A stretch of 64,000 bases of DNA from Candidatus Electrothrix rattekaaiensis (GCA_032595675.1 JAVQMD010000001.1:1334640-1398639), one strand, 5' to 3'. Positions 25,368 to 35,719 are shown, numbered from the stretch's first letter. Notes: generated by a model from the sequence alone, not told the origin. Made by a program: numbers and translations.

Positions 25368-26690
25368 TCAGTCCGAACTGCCGCCTGTTTTGCGCAGAGT
25401 ACGGAGATAGAAAAACCAACCTGTTCCAGGCAGAAGAAAGAGCAGGGCCAGTGCCATAGCTATGGTGCGGGGATCTATTCCCATATCCAAAGCCGCTCCG
25501 GTACACCAAGTGGACACACTCAGCATCAGGGTCATGAGGGTCATCTCTGTGGAAAAAAGGCGTCCGCGAAATCGGTCCTCAACCCGGCGGTGGAGCAGGG
25601 TTGTGCTGAAGACCCATTGCACGGACCCGCCGAAATGGCCGCAGAAGACCCAGAGGGCAGCGAACCACATATTGGGTGCTTGACTAAAGAGCAAATAGGC
25701 GGCACAGGAGAGGAAAAAGGCTCCACCAATGGCCTTGCGCATGGCCTGAATGCCGTCCCCGAAAAAGCGCCAAGCAATAATAGGGCCGAGAGCCGCGCCG
25801 AGGCCGCGCATGGAAAAGAGGATTCCGCTCAGACCGCCTTGACCACCTCCGCTCTCTTGGGCAAAGACCTGCTCGCCGAACACGGCTAGCATGACCAGGA
25901 TTCCGCCTGAAAGTGCCCAACCACTTTTCACGGTGAGTAGGGCCATGACTTTGGGACGGGCCTTGATATAGGAAAACCCTTCCTGAAGGTCATGCCAACC
26001 TGTGACACGGGCGAGGGAGAATTCTGCTGAATCCGCTGTCGCTCTTTTCTCCCTCTGAGGAATCAGCACGGTCAGCATAATAGAGGCTGAGAGAAGAAAA
26101 CTGCAACAATCAGCCAGGATAGCTGCCTGCCAGCCAAAATGAGCTGTAAAGAAACCGCCCAAGGCCGCACCAAAGGCGAGCATAACTGACCAAGAGGCAC
26201 CGGACAGGCCGTTAACAATACTCAGCTCTTCGCGGGAGCAGAGATTGGGCACAGCGGCTTGGCGGGCAGGGTGGTAAAAGGTCCAGATGGATTCCTGGAT
26301 AAAGGCCAGCACATAGACCAGCCAGACATATTCGCTTTCCCGGATCAGGAGATAACCGAGCACCAGAACGGCCCGCATCAGGTCGCAGGTGACGAGGATC
26401 TTTTTGCGGCTGAATTTATCCGCAATCACCCCGGCCACTGGGCCGAGCACTGCCGGAGGCAAGTATTTGGCAATCAGGAACCAGCTCACGGCCTGTCCAG
26501 AACCGGTCAGCTTGCTGAGCAGGACAAAGATGGCAATATAATTGAACCAGTCCCCTATCTGGCTGATGCAGCCGGAGAGCCAGTAGCGTCGGTAGTTGCG
26601 GTTCTGACGGAGCAGGCGCAGATATGAGGAGAAATGCCCTGCTGAGTAAGAGGGCGATCCCGAAGGTTCGGGATCTTTTTTCGTTTGCAT
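25368..26690 (-). CDS. MFS transporter (MFS_3/EntS-like)
   Basis: The 440-residue protein has about twelve hydrophobic spans. The MFS loop 2-3 signature is present as GVIADKFSRKKILV (about residues 88-101). It starts with the MFS_3 pattern LRQNRNYRRYWLSGCISQIGDWFN, as in the enterobactin exporter EntS and related drug/siderophore exporters. Mid-protein FYHPARQAAVPNL is also typical. The substrate cannot be inferred. Neighbours are purF (40 bp upstream, same strand) and the TPR gene; no siderophore genes are nearby. Confidence 0.85.
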   Translation of the reverse strand: MQTKKDPEPSGSPSYSAGHFSSYLRLLRQNRNYRRYWLSGCISQIGDWFNYIAIFVLLSKLTGSGQAVSWFLIAKYLPPAVLGPVAGVIADKFSRKKILVTCDLMRAVLVLGYLLIRESEYVWLVYVLAFIQESIWTFYHPARQAAVPNLCSREELSIVNGLSGASWSVMLAFGAALGGFFTAHFGWQAAILADCCSFLLSASIMLTVLIPQREKRATADSAEFSLARVTGWHDLQEGFSYIKARPKVMALLTVKSGWALSGGILVMLAVFGEQVFAQESGGGQGGLSGILFSMRGLGAALGPIIAWRFFGDGIQAMRKAIGGAFFLSCAAYLLFSQAPNMWFAALWVFCGHFGGSVQWVFSTTLLHRRVEDRFRGRLFSTEMTLMTLMLSVSTWCTGAALDMGIDPRTIAMALALLFLLPGTGWFFYLRTLRKTGGSSD

Positions 26691-26730
26691 ATATTGGGTG
26701 TGTTAGACCAAGGGGAGTTAGGCTAGAGGA

Positions 26731-28176
26731 TCAAACGCAACCACAGCCGCTTAGAGCGTCCTTGGTAAAGGAGAGATCGGGTGTTACCGGATAGTTGCCG
26801 TCAAAGCAGGCGAGACAAAAATCCTCTTTGGGCAGGCCGGTAGCTTCGACCAGACCGTCAAGGCTCAGGTAGGTCAGGGAGTCCAGTCCCAGATATTCCG
26901 CAATCTCCTCCAAATTTTTGGTCGAGGCGATGAGCTGGGAAGAGGTAGGAAAGTCAATACCATAATAACAGGCATGTCGGGTCGGTGGACAGGAGACCAG
27001 CATATGGATTTCTTTTGCACCCACGTCCCGCAGGGCCTTTACTCTGCTTCTCCCGGTTGTGCCCCGGATAATGGAGTCTTCAACAATAATCACCCGCTTT
27101 CCTTTGAGTAACGAGCCAACCGGGTTGAGCTTTACCCGGACAGAGAAGTCACGCATGGCCTGGGAGGGCTGAATAAAGGTTCGCCCCACGTAATGGTTAC
27201 GGATCATGCCCATCTCCAGGGGGATGCCCGAGGCCTGAGAATAGCCGATGGCTGCGTAATTGCCCGAGTCTGGAAAAGGCATGACAAAATCAGCATCAAT
27301 CTTGGCTTCGCGTCCCAGAATTTCACCCATTCGTTTGCGGACTGCATAGACATTGGTGCCAAAGATGTCGCTGTCCGGGCGAGCAAAATAGACCTGCTCA
27401 AAGATGCAATAGCTCTTGCGTTGGGGTGACCAAGGAAAGATTGATTCCAGGCCGTCTTTATTGATAATCACCACTTCGCCCGGTTCAATGTCACGGATAT
27501 ATTCTGCCGTGATCAGATCCAAGGCGCAGGTTTCTGAAGCAACGACATAAGCACCATCGGCCAAGCGCCCGAGGCAGAGCGGACGAAAGCCATTAGGATC
27601 ACGTATCGCTATCATGGTATCTGGAGTCATGAGCAGCAGAGAATAGGCTCCGCGAATGCAGGCAAAGGTCTCCTTAATCGCTCTGGTCAGGCCCATATGC
27701 ATGGTTCGAGCCATCAGATGAATAACAACCTCACTGTCCATAGTGGTCTGGAAAATGGACCCCTTTTTCTCCAGATGATTGCGCAAGTCAAGGGAGTTCA
27801 CGAGGTTGCCGTTATGAGCCACAGCAAGAGGGACTCCCTGGTGTGTAACCATAAAGGGTTGGGTGTTTATAATGGAGGATTCTCCGGTTGTGGAGTAACG
27901 TACATGACCCACAGCCAGATGTCCGGTCAGTCGTTGTAAATTTGTCTCTGTAAAGACCTCCGGTACTAGCCCCATATCTTTATGGAGATACATCTTTTTT
28001 CCGTTTCCAGAAACAATGCCAGCACTTTCCTGACCTCTATGTTGAAGCGCATAGAGACCGAAATAGGTGAGTTTTGCTGCGTCTTCATGACCGTATATTC
28101 CGCATATTCCGCATTCATGGGTTGGTCGTGATGTTGGTTGTGATTGTGGCTCGCGGGATGGAAATACATGTTCCAT
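26731..28176 (-). CDS. purF: Amidophosphoribosyltransferase
   Basis: This 481-residue Ntn amidotransferase makes 5-phosphoribosylamine, the first step of purine synthesis. A propeptide of about 21 residues precedes CGICGIYGHEDAA; the Cys after the propeptide is the nucleophile. ALQHRGQESAGI follows. The PRPP-binding loop is VIIVEDSIIRGTTGRSRV. Cysteines in QRKSYCIFEQVYFARPDS, RHACYYGID and DFCLACFDG match the [4Fe-4S] ligands of the Bacillus-type enzyme, so this is the oxygen-sensitive cluster form. With guaBA nearby it completes part of purine synthesis in the window. Confidence 0.97.
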   Translation of the reverse strand: MEHVFPSREPQSQPTSRPTHECGICGIYGHEDAAKLTYFGLYALQHRGQESAGIVSGNGKKMYLHKDMGLVPEVFTETNLQRLTGHLAVGHVRYSTTGESSIINTQPFMVTHQGVPLAVAHNGNLVNSLDLRNHLEKKGSIFQTTMDSEVVIHLMARTMHMGLTRAIKETFACIRGAYSLLLMTPDTMIAIRDPNGFRPLCLGRLADGAYVVASETCALDLITAEYIRDIEPGEVVIINKDGLESIFPWSPQRKSYCIFEQVYFARPDSDIFGTNVYAVRKRMGEILGREAKIDADFVMPFPDSGNYAAIGYSQASGIPLEMGMIRNHYVGRTFIQPSQAMRDFSVRVKLNPVGSLLKGKRVIIVEDSIIRGTTGRSRVKALRDVGAKEIHMLVSCPPTRHACYYGIDFPTSSQLIASTKNLEEIAEYLGLDSLTYLSLDGLVEATGLPKEDFCLACFDGNYPVTPDLSFTKDALSGCGCV

Positions 28177-28375
28177 AACAGATTAATGACTCTCTTGTTG
28201 TATGTCCGTCAGGCTGTCATCGCCTGAAAATAACAGGGCACAGAAGAAAAAGAATATTCACTGTGCCTCGAAAAATAGTACATGAGGTTTAATGATTCAT
28301 ACCTTCAAAACAGATAACAATTTTTTTTTCAAGCAAATATGATGGAATTGAGAAGAAAATTCGAAAATGTACTTT

Positions 28376-31300
28376 TTATTCTTCTTGTTCTTGCGATGGT
28401 GCTTGAGTTGTTTCGGGAGGTTGCTGCCAAATTGCTTCTATCAGGAGGTCAACTCTGGGGCCACCTGGGATTGGCTCTGCAAGGGTGATTTTTTCTGCAG
28501 GCAGCTTGAGCGTGTCAATAAGGTACTCTTCAACAACCAAGGCTCGCTGACGGGCGAGCTCAGGCAGGATCTCTTTGGGGAGTTCAATCTGTTGACGAGG
28601 CAGAGGTTGCAGATCTTTCCGTGCCTTGATTACCGGAAGAAGGTCTTCACCGATAGACATATCTGTGTTCACCAGCTCCACTTGACGAAGTTCTTCTTCA
28701 GCAAGCAAACGGGCCATTTCTTCCTGCCTGCGAACGTTTTCGAGACCAACCCGATAGTCCTCCTCTTCCTGGAGCAGGCGGAGCAGGTATTCCCGATCAG
28801 CTCTATCATCGTAGCAACCTCGAAGTCGGAGGCTGAGATGCGGACGACGGGTAAACAGAGATGCAAAATTCTCCAGGTTATCCATGAAGTCCGGGAGGCT
28901 GTCACCGACAATGCAAGGAACTCGGTTGGGCAGGGTCAGATCAGGGAGATTTTTCTCCAGAACAGCCTGCGGGGAGACAACTGCCTGAAGATGAAGCCGG
29001 TGCAGTTTTTTGAGAGCTGCTTTGCTGATTTCGGCGGGAGAAGCTGTTGCCGGAAGCGAGAGAGGGAGGCTGAATTCCCCGTCATTATCAGTGAGCAGGG
29101 CCAGAAGCAGCGAGAATTCTGCATTTGGAGGAGGGGTGAAGCCGCTGAAATGAACACTACCTCCATCTTTTTGTTCAGCTGAGGGAACCCAGCGGATTTC
29201 ACCTTTTCCCTCCAGACCAAGTTGCTGTGCAAATTCCTTGGCCGCATTATCTAAAGAAAGTTCTGCCACAGAGAAGTTGTCAAACTCTGCATGGCCCTGT
29301 TCCAGTCGCCCTTGGGCGGTGAATTCTCTTTGATTAGCCTTACCGGAGAAGGTAAAGGAGGTCGGTGTCTCTGCGGCCAAAGGCGCAAGGTTGCCGTTGA
29401 TAGCGGTAAATCCAAGACGAGTGCCAGTACTAGGCATGCTTCCTTCCTGGATACTGCATTGTTTAATGGTAAACGGCGGAAGCACCGGCTTCTTGTCCTG
29501 TATACGGAGAAGAGAAAGCAGGGCAGCAGGTAGCTTACTCTCTGGCGAGTTTAATTTCAGCTCCGGTGCCTGAAGAAGAAGATCGCCTATATGTATGTAA
29601 AATGGATGTATTCCAGCCAATACCTGACGAGCTTCTCCGTTCTTCCAGCGAAGAGCTGTCCCCTGACTGTTTTCCGCAATCAGATCCTTCAGTCGAGCAT
29701 CACCCTCAAAATTAAGTCCCGGCAGTCCAAGCTTTCCTTGCAAAGAAAGAAGCCCCTGATGCAGGGTCGGAGCAAGTTCTTTTTGAAACAGTTGTGCAAA
29801 AGTCTGGTTCAGCAATTTGATGTCAAGATTTTCAACAGCCAGCTGGAGGTTGCCCTTTCCTTGGCGGAAAGAGCCGTCTGCCGTAAGCTTTCCATCTGCA
29901 CCGACTTCTGCCTGGACATGCAGATTATCTTTTTTCGACTGTGCTTTCTGGAGATTTTTGATCTCCAGATTCAGGGCAGTCAACGGGATAGTTAGGCCGC
30001 TCTGGCCATTCTTCTTGCTGCCTAGCGGCAGGCTGGCTTTGGAGTCGGTTACCTTGAGAGCATCAATTGACAAGCCAATAGGGAAAACAGGGGAAATAGG
30101 GGAGCCTGCCTTTTCCGGAAAAAGAAAAAAGGAGGGGGCATCAGGCGAAAAAATGGCCTTTTGGAGCAGTAGGTCGGTACAGGCAATGCTTGGTGATGCA
30201 AGATCAAGGTCTATGGAGCACCCCTTGCTTTCAGCCATTTGAGCGGTGAGCAGGACCTTGTCTTCCCCTTGTTTTTTTCGTTTCAGGCGGATATCACGCA
30301 ATGTGATTGTGCCCTTATCTAGCAGTATTTTTTTCTTTTCACCTTCTTTGGCCTGTACTGTCCGCAGAAGACCGCTCACTTGAGCTTGTCCGCTGGCAAG
30401 CTGAACATCCTCTCTCGCATTCAGATAAGGTTGAAGTACATTCGGGTCTAGGTTGTTCAGGGAAATCTTTCCTGTCAGACTCAGATCAGGCGCAGTGACT
30501 CCTTCAAACTGCACTGTTTTTTCTCCTTGCTGGGCGGAAAAAGACAGGGCTGTTGCTTTTTCTCCCTGTGCCTTCTCCTCAGAAGCTATGTCTCGATTGC
30601 GGTACCCTGTCATTTCTAGTTGCAGATCATTCCAGAGCAGTCCCTTCTCCTTCTGTAGCGTTCCCTTATTGATGGTCAGGTGATGGATGATCAGGTCAAA
30701 GGGAAGGGATGCAGGATCAAACAACTGGCCGGGCCAGACAGAGAGGGGAATACGGTTCGGATTACTTTTTTCTTTGCTGGCAGCCAGAATAAAGCGGGGG
30801 TGATTCAGGGTCAGTTCATCAACCTTGTACTGTTTGAGCAGGGGATTGACCTGCATGACCAGTCGGGCTTTTCCTTCGGACAGCTGAACAGTCTTGTTCT
30901 TGCCGAGATACGGCTGGAGTATACTCGAATTCAGGTTGTTCAGAGAAATTTTACCGACCAGACGCAGATCTGGAGCAGCGGTTCCTTGGAATTGCACCGT
31001 TGTTTCCCCTTGGCGAGCAGAAAAAGACAGGGTTGCATCTTCTTCCTGTCCCTCTTTCTCATCATCAGAAAGAGCTTTGTCTTGATTGCGATACCCTGTC
31101 ATTTCTAGTTGTAGATCATTCCAGAGCGGTCCTTTCTCCTTCTGTAACGTCCCCTTGTTGATGGTCAGGTGATGGATCATCAGGTCAAAGGGAAGCGAGG
31201 CAGGATCAAGTAGCTGCCCAGGCCAGAGTGATAAAGGTTGTTGGGGCAGGACACTTTTATCGTTGTTCTCAGGAAGGACCAACTGGGGACTATCCAAGGT

Positions 31301-32473
31301 CAGTTCTTCAACCGTGTATTGCTTGCGAAAAGGATTTGCTCGGATAACCAGTTGTGCGCTTGGGGCTATGCATTGAAGTTTTCCAGATCGCTCAACTTTG
31401 TTTTCCTTGCTGTGGGTTAAGATATCAAGATGCAGTCCGGTTGAATGTACGGTGCCGGACAGAACAGGGCCGCTATCCCCCTGAAGATTATCTGGAAGGA
31501 GAAGCTCAAGTTCAGCCTTGGTCTTGTCCGTGCTGATACGGAAAGAATCGTTTATGCCGGGCAGCCAAGCTAAAATCTGCTGAGGATCAATATCATCAAG
31601 TTGGAGAACCAGTCGGGTTGCGGAGCTACCGTCTGGACTGACCTGTCGTTGCCCCCGAATCTCCATCGGATTACCGTTGACTAAGGCATGGAGAGCAGGC
31701 TCTGTTTCGCCATTTTTTAATGCTGCGGATGCTGCTGAGGGCAGTGAAAAGGTTATCTCATCAAGAAGGTATTTGTGACCACTGGTTGCATCTCGAATAA
31801 CGAACATGCTGTCAGTCAGGCTCAGTCCGTCAATCTGCATCCATGTTGGCAGGATGGCCTGATTGGTCATCTCGGCTTTACCTTTTTTTATCAAACCAAG
31901 GTCAGTAAAACTGCCGTCAGCACGGCGAACCATCTCTGCCTGCATACCCTTGATCTGTACATCCTCAAGCACGACTCGCCGCTGCAGCAGTTCTTGGGGG
32001 CGCAACCGGGTATCGAGAGTGGCAATACGGCATAATGCCGGTTCATCTCCATCCTGACGGTCGAATTCCGGTCCGATATGAATGCCAGCGAGGTGAAGAT
32101 CAAAGGTGAACGGTGCAAAATCCACCTGCGTCACCGTCACCGATCGATGCAGCTGCTGACTGTACTGCTCTGCCAGCTCTTGGATATAGTAGGGGATGAG
32201 GAAACGTGCTGCTGCTAGGTAGGTGAGCAAAAGCACCGTAGGCAGCAAGATAAGTATAAGGCTGCAACGTAGGACTTTTTTCTTGGAAAGGCCTTTGTTT
32301 TCTGTGCTCTTTTTCCGTTGCTTGGGCGGCTTCTTGAGCTGAGTTTTTTTGGGTTCAGGAGGTGGGGCGGTTTTTTTTTCCTCGTTATCCGATTTTCCGG
32401 CATGAGGATTGATCATGATTTCACCGAATGCGGGTGGGGATTCGGTTTTTGGGTTCTGCTGCTCGCCAGTCAT
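28376..32473 (-). CDS. Giant DUF748 (AsmA/YdbH-like) envelope protein
   Basis: The 1365-residue protein has a Lys/Pro-rich cytoplasmic N-terminus and one membrane span at about residues 68-92 (LRCSLILILLPTVLLLTYLAAARFLIP). A long periplasmic body of beta-strand repeats follows. VTQVDFAPFTFDLHLAGIHI after the span is the DUF748 signature. The C-terminus (KARKDLQPLPRQQIEL, LARQRALVVEEYLI) resembles an OmpA-like end. About residues 374-700 contain a tandem duplication of ~163 residues (LSLWPGQLLDPASLPFDL versus LSVWPGQLFDPASLPFDL). AsmA-like proteins are implicated in lipid traffic between membranes; the role here is inferred. Confidence 0.82.
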   Translation of the reverse strand: MTGEQQNPKTESPPAFGEIMINPHAGKSDNEEKKTAPPPEPKKTQLKKPPKQRKKSTENKGLSKKKVLRCSLILILLPTVLLLTYLAAARFLIPYYIQELAEQYSQQLHRSVTVTQVDFAPFTFDLHLAGIHIGPEFDRQDGDEPALCRIATLDTRLRPQELLQRRVVLEDVQIKGMQAEMVRRADGSFTDLGLIKKGKAEMTNQAILPTWMQIDGLSLTDSMFVIRDATSGHKYLLDEITFSLPSAASAALKNGETEPALHALVNGNPMEIRGQRQVSPDGSSATRLVLQLDDIDPQQILAWLPGINDSFRISTDKTKAELELLLPDNLQGDSGPVLSGTVHSTGLHLDILTHSKENKVERSGKLQCIAPSAQLVIRANPFRKQYTVEELTLDSPQLVLPENNDKSVLPQQPLSLWPGQLLDPASLPFDLMIHHLTINKGTLQKEKGPLWNDLQLEMTGYRNQDKALSDDEKEGQEEDATLSFSARQGETTVQFQGTAAPDLRLVGKISLNNLNSSILQPYLGKNKTVQLSEGKARLVMQVNPLLKQYKVDELTLNHPRFILAASKEKSNPNRIPLSVWPGQLFDPASLPFDLIIHHLTINKGTLQKEKGLLWNDLQLEMTGYRNRDIASEEKAQGEKATALSFSAQQGEKTVQFEGVTAPDLSLTGKISLNNLDPNVLQPYLNAREDVQLASGQAQVSGLLRTVQAKEGEKKKILLDKGTITLRDIRLKRKKQGEDKVLLTAQMAESKGCSIDLDLASPSIACTDLLLQKAIFSPDAPSFFLFPEKAGSPISPVFPIGLSIDALKVTDSKASLPLGSKKNGQSGLTIPLTALNLEIKNLQKAQSKKDNLHVQAEVGADGKLTADGSFRQGKGNLQLAVENLDIKLLNQTFAQLFQKELAPTLHQGLLSLQGKLGLPGLNFEGDARLKDLIAENSQGTALRWKNGEARQVLAGIHPFYIHIGDLLLQAPELKLNSPESKLPAALLSLLRIQDKKPVLPPFTIKQCSIQEGSMPSTGTRLGFTAINGNLAPLAAETPTSFTFSGKANQREFTAQGRLEQGHAEFDNFSVAELSLDNAAKEFAQQLGLEGKGEIRWVPSAEQKDGGSVHFSGFTPPPNAEFSLLLALLTDNDGEFSLPLSLPATASPAEISKAALKKLHRLHLQAVVSPQAVLEKNLPDLTLPNRVPCIVGDSLPDFMDNLENFASLFTRRPHLSLRLRGCYDDRADREYLLRLLQEEEDYRVGLENVRRQEEMARLLAEEELRQVELVNTDMSIGEDLLPVIKARKDLQPLPRQQIELPKEILPELARQRALVVEEYLIDTLKLPAEKITLAEPIPGGPRVDLLIEAIWQQPPETTQAPSQEQEE
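30375..31351. repeat. Tandem ~490-bp intragenic duplication in the DUF748 gene
   Basis: Two adjacent segments, about 31351-30863 and 30862-30375 on the minus strand, encode parallel runs: NPFRKQYTVEELTL/NPLLKQYKVDELTL, HHLTINKGTLQKEKG in both, and GKISLNNLN/GKISLNNLD. DNA identity is high in the HHLTINKGTLQKEKG part and lower at the edges. Boundaries are approximate. Confidence 0.8.
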
Positions 32474-32653
32474 GTTTTTGGATCTCTTTTACACTTCTGC
32501 TCTTGATTACCAGAGCGTCAACAGCATTGGGTCTGCATGACATCTGATTGCCTTGACGTACTTTGGTGAGCATACCCTGGACAAAGTTTTTTTACAAGAG
32601 ATTGCACTAGGATCTTGGGCGAGAAAAGCAGCCTGTAGGAAAGCAGGCCCAAT

Positions 32654-32690
32654 TAAAAAAGGGTGTGCAATAATGCACACCCTTTTAAAA
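32654..32690 (-). terminator. Rho-independent terminator of the nuo operon
   Basis: A perfect 9-bp stem (GGGTGTGCA/TGCACACCC, 4-nt loop) has A-runs before and T-runs after it on both strands. On the minus strand it starts 27 bp after the nuoN stop and is followed by six Ts. It is bidirectional in form. Confidence 0.9.
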
Positions 32691-32716
32691 ATTACGACCT
32701 AACTCTCAGGTTGATT

Positions 32717-34144
32717 TTATCCCGCTATCGCCAATACGTTACTGCTCAGAGCAGGCAAGATCCCTGCCATGAGCATCATTACTGTCAGAACAAGAAGACT
32801 CATCTTTTGCATCCTGTCCATAATAAAGGGCGTGGTCTCACCAACAGGCTGAACAATATAGGCTTCTTTTACCAGCAGGAGGTAATAATAGAGGGATATG
32901 GTTGAGTTCAGGGCTGCAAAAACAACTATAAAATAATAGCCCTGTTCTGCTGCGGAGGCGAACAAAAAGAATTTCCCCATAAAGCCAGCCAGCGGCGGAA
33001 TACCTGCCAAGGAAAAGGCACTCAGCATCAGGATAGCTGCCAACATGGGATTGCTTTTTCCCAGTCCTTGCAGTCCGCTGCGATTTTCTTCGCCGTTGCG
33101 CCCGATGATGGAGATGATAAAGAAGACAGCATAGTTTCCTGCCGCATAGACAAAGAGGTAGAAGATGATGGAGGAGCGTGCAGCACCGGCATCACCTATC
33201 ATCGCCATAATGATGTAACCTGCTTGGGCAATGGAAGAATACGCCATAAAGCGTCGTAGGCGTGTTTGTTTCAGAGCACCGAGGTTACCGGCAGTCATGG
33301 TTGCCGCTGCCAGAATCAGGAGAATCGGCTGTAAAGAACTGTGCATAGCAGCCAGCGGCCCGTATACCAGAATGAGGAGAAATGCAATGGCAACAGCCTT
33401 GGAGGAAACTGAAATAAAAGCGGTTACCGGGCTGGGTGCGCCGTCGTAGACATCCGGTGCCCACATATGAAACGGAAAGAGGGTCAGTTTGAAACCGATG
33501 GCGGCCAAGGTAAAGAGCATACCGAGGCGGAGCAAGGGTTCCTGAGGATTGGCGGTGCAGGCTTGGGCCAAGGCCTCAAAGGTCAAAGAACCCGCAGCAC
33601 CGTAGAAAAAGGAGTAGCCGAACAGGAGCAGGCCGGTGGAAGCGGATCCCATGATGATGTACTTGGTGGAGGCCTCCACGGACAGGTCATCTTTTTTATA
33701 AAAGCCGCTCAAAATGTACAGCGGAATTGTGGCCAGCTCCATACCGATGAACAGGGTCAGCAGGTCGGTTGACGAAACCACTGTAAACATACCGAAGGTA
33801 CAGAGCAGGAGGATAAAGAGAAATTCGCTCCGGTATTTCAGCACCCCTCTCTCGTTGCCCCCCGGTGTGAAGTAAGGACGTGAAAGCAACACGGAAAAAA
33901 GAGCAGACAGCACAAAAACCTGCTTGAAGAGGAGCGAGGTACCGGTGACTTGGTAGCCGCCCAGATAGAGAACGGTCTGGTCATATGGCAGGCAGAGCAA
34001 CAGCACTAAAATACCGCATAAGCCGACCCAAGAAAGAGTAAAGGGCACGGTGGAAACGAGATCGCTTTTTCCCTTGTATAGGTCATAGCCCATGACCAAG
34101 GCCGCAAGGACGACAAGAAGAATATCAGGCAACAGGAGTGTCAT
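32717..34144 (-). CDS. nuoN: NADH-quinone oxidoreductase subunit N
   Basis: The 475-residue membrane protein is an antiporter-like proton-channel subunit of complex I with about fourteen spans. Landmarks are LLTLFIGMELATIPLYILSGF with the conserved Glu in the fifth helix, GFKLTLFPFHMWAPDVYDGAP, and RRFMAYSSIAQAGYIIMA. It is the last gene of the nuo operon and starts 8 bp after the nuoM stop. A strong terminator follows. Confidence 0.95.
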   Translation of the reverse strand: MTLLLPDILLVVLAALVMGYDLYKGKSDLVSTVPFTLSWVGLCGILVLLLCLPYDQTVLYLGGYQVTGTSLLFKQVFVLSALFSVLLSRPYFTPGGNERGVLKYRSEFLFILLLCTFGMFTVVSSTDLLTLFIGMELATIPLYILSGFYKKDDLSVEASTKYIIMGSASTGLLLFGYSFFYGAAGSLTFEALAQACTANPQEPLLRLGMLFTLAAIGFKLTLFPFHMWAPDVYDGAPSPVTAFISVSSKAVAIAFLLILVYGPLAAMHSSLQPILLILAAATMTAGNLGALKQTRLRRFMAYSSIAQAGYIIMAMIGDAGAARSSIIFYLFVYAAGNYAVFFIISIIGRNGEENRSGLQGLGKSNPMLAAILMLSAFSLAGIPPLAGFMGKFFLFASAAEQGYYFIVVFAALNSTISLYYYLLLVKEAYIVQPVGETTPFIMDRMQKMSLLVLTVMMLMAGILPALSSNVLAIAG

Positions 34145-34152
34145 CGGAGTTT

Positions 34153-35664
34153 TTATCGCATCAGGTTATTGTAAATGGGATGAACCGCGTTATTAACCAG
34201 TTCAACAATCCAACCGGGCAGAATTCCCATAGCAAAGAGACAGAACAGCAGGATGGTCACCGGCACTTTTTCCAGCAGGGATGCGTCTGTCAGGGTGGCG
34301 AACTGTTCTTTTATCGGGCCGTTGACCAGTCCGTTGACCGCACGCAGAACATACACGGCTGTCACCACAATGGAGAGGACAGCCAGCACCGTGCAGACTC
34401 GGTTGATGGTATTCGGGTTGGCAAAGGAACCGACAAAGACATTGGCCTCAGCCACAAAACCGGAGAGTCCGGGCAAACCAAGTCCGGCCAGCCCGACAAT
34501 CACATAGGCCACCGAGAGAAAAGGCATCACCTTCATCAGACCACCCATCTCGCTGACTGTTCGCGTATGGGTTCTGCCGTAAATCATACCGATGAGACAG
34601 AAGAACAGGGCTGTCATCAGGCCGTGGGAAATCATCTGGAGCACGCCGCCCTTGATGCCGGTAAAGGTCAGAGCGGTGAAGCCGAACAGAACCAGTCCGC
34701 AGTGAGAGACTGAGGAGTAGGCTGTAATGTATTTTAGATCGGTCTGACGGATGGCTCCAAAGGCACCGTAGAGTACGTTGATGGTGACCAGAATAAGGAA
34801 GAAGCCCATCCACATCTGCGCTCCCTCCGGCAGGAGGTACATTCCCACCCGCAGGCAACCGTAACCACCCAATTTCATGAGTACTCCGGCGTGAAGCATA
34901 GAGACCGCTGTTGGAGCAGAGGCATGACCGTCCGGTGACCAAGTGTGGAAGGGAAATATCGCACCCAATACCCCGAACCCGAGGAAAATCAACGGAAAAA
35001 CCCAGTGCTGAAAGGCATCGGAAAAACGAACCTGAGAAAGCAGCTGGAGGTCAAAGGTATTCAGGCCGGATTCAAAATACAGGGCCAAAATGCCCGCCAG
35101 GATAAAGGCTGATCCGGCCACGAGCATCAGGGTTAGCTTCATGGATGCGTACTCTTTTTTACCCGTTCCCCAAAGGCCGATAAGCAGATACATGGGCAGG
35201 ACTGCAATCTCGTAGAAGAGAAAGAAGGTAAACAGATCAATGGAAACAAAGACCCCGTAAACCCCAGCCACCAGCACATTCAGGAGGACGAAGAACTCCT
35301 TGGCCTGCTTATCGACATTCCAACTGGCCAGCACGCCGCAGAAGATGACTATGGCGGTGAGCAGCATCATGAGCACGGATATGGCATCAACCCCGATATT
35401 GTACTCAATATTCATCATCTTGAACCAGCCGACCTTGTAGGTAAAATGAAACAGGCTGGATGCTGCGCCGTCCGCAACCGGATTGGCCGCTGAAACACCT
35501 ATGAACTTAAAGGTCAAAACGGTGACCAACAGCAGATTGATCAGGTTCCCGACCAAAGAAATTATTTTAATGCTCCGATGGTCATCAACCCGGACCGGCA
35601 GGCAGGCCAAGGCGGTAATAAAAGGGACGACCCAAATCATGGTGAGCAGAAATGGTCCGTTCAT
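34153..35664 (-). CDS. nuoM: NADH-quinone oxidoreductase subunit M
   Basis: The 503-residue antiporter-like subunit has about fourteen spans. LFTFFLFYEIAVLPMYLLIGLWG carries the essential Glu of helix 5. AIFPFHTWSPDGHASAPTAVSMLHAGVLMKLGGYG is the canonical NuoM segment with the conserved Lys, and LKYITAYSSVSHCGLVLFG follows. It starts ATG (MNGPFLLTMIWVVPFITALA). A Uma2-family gene is inserted between it and nuoL, with a 55-bp gap to this start. Confidence 0.95.
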   Translation of the reverse strand: MNGPFLLTMIWVVPFITALACLPVRVDDHRSIKIISLVGNLINLLLVTVLTFKFIGVSAANPVADGAASSLFHFTYKVGWFKMMNIEYNIGVDAISVLMMLLTAIVIFCGVLASWNVDKQAKEFFVLLNVLVAGVYGVFVSIDLFTFFLFYEIAVLPMYLLIGLWGTGKKEYASMKLTLMLVAGSAFILAGILALYFESGLNTFDLQLLSQVRFSDAFQHWVFPLIFLGFGVLGAIFPFHTWSPDGHASAPTAVSMLHAGVLMKLGGYGCLRVGMYLLPEGAQMWMGFFLILVTINVLYGAFGAIRQTDLKYITAYSSVSHCGLVLFGFTALTFTGIKGGVLQMISHGLMTALFFCLIGMIYGRTHTRTVSEMGGLMKVMPFLSVAYVIVGLAGLGLPGLSGFVAEANVFVGSFANPNTINRVCTVLAVLSIVVTAVYVLRAVNGLVNGPIKEQFATLTDASLLEKVPVTILLFCLFAMGILPGWIVELVNNAVHPIYNNLMR

Positions 35665-35719
35665 ATATGTACTCCGTTACTGTTTTTGCCGTTGCGGCTG
35701 AGTGTGTTCATTTTTCTGA

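Noticed and set aside
30680-31108. Plus-strand frames inside the DUF748 gene
   Set aside because: They are antisense shadows of the long minus-strand gene, repeated because the gene itself is duplicated.
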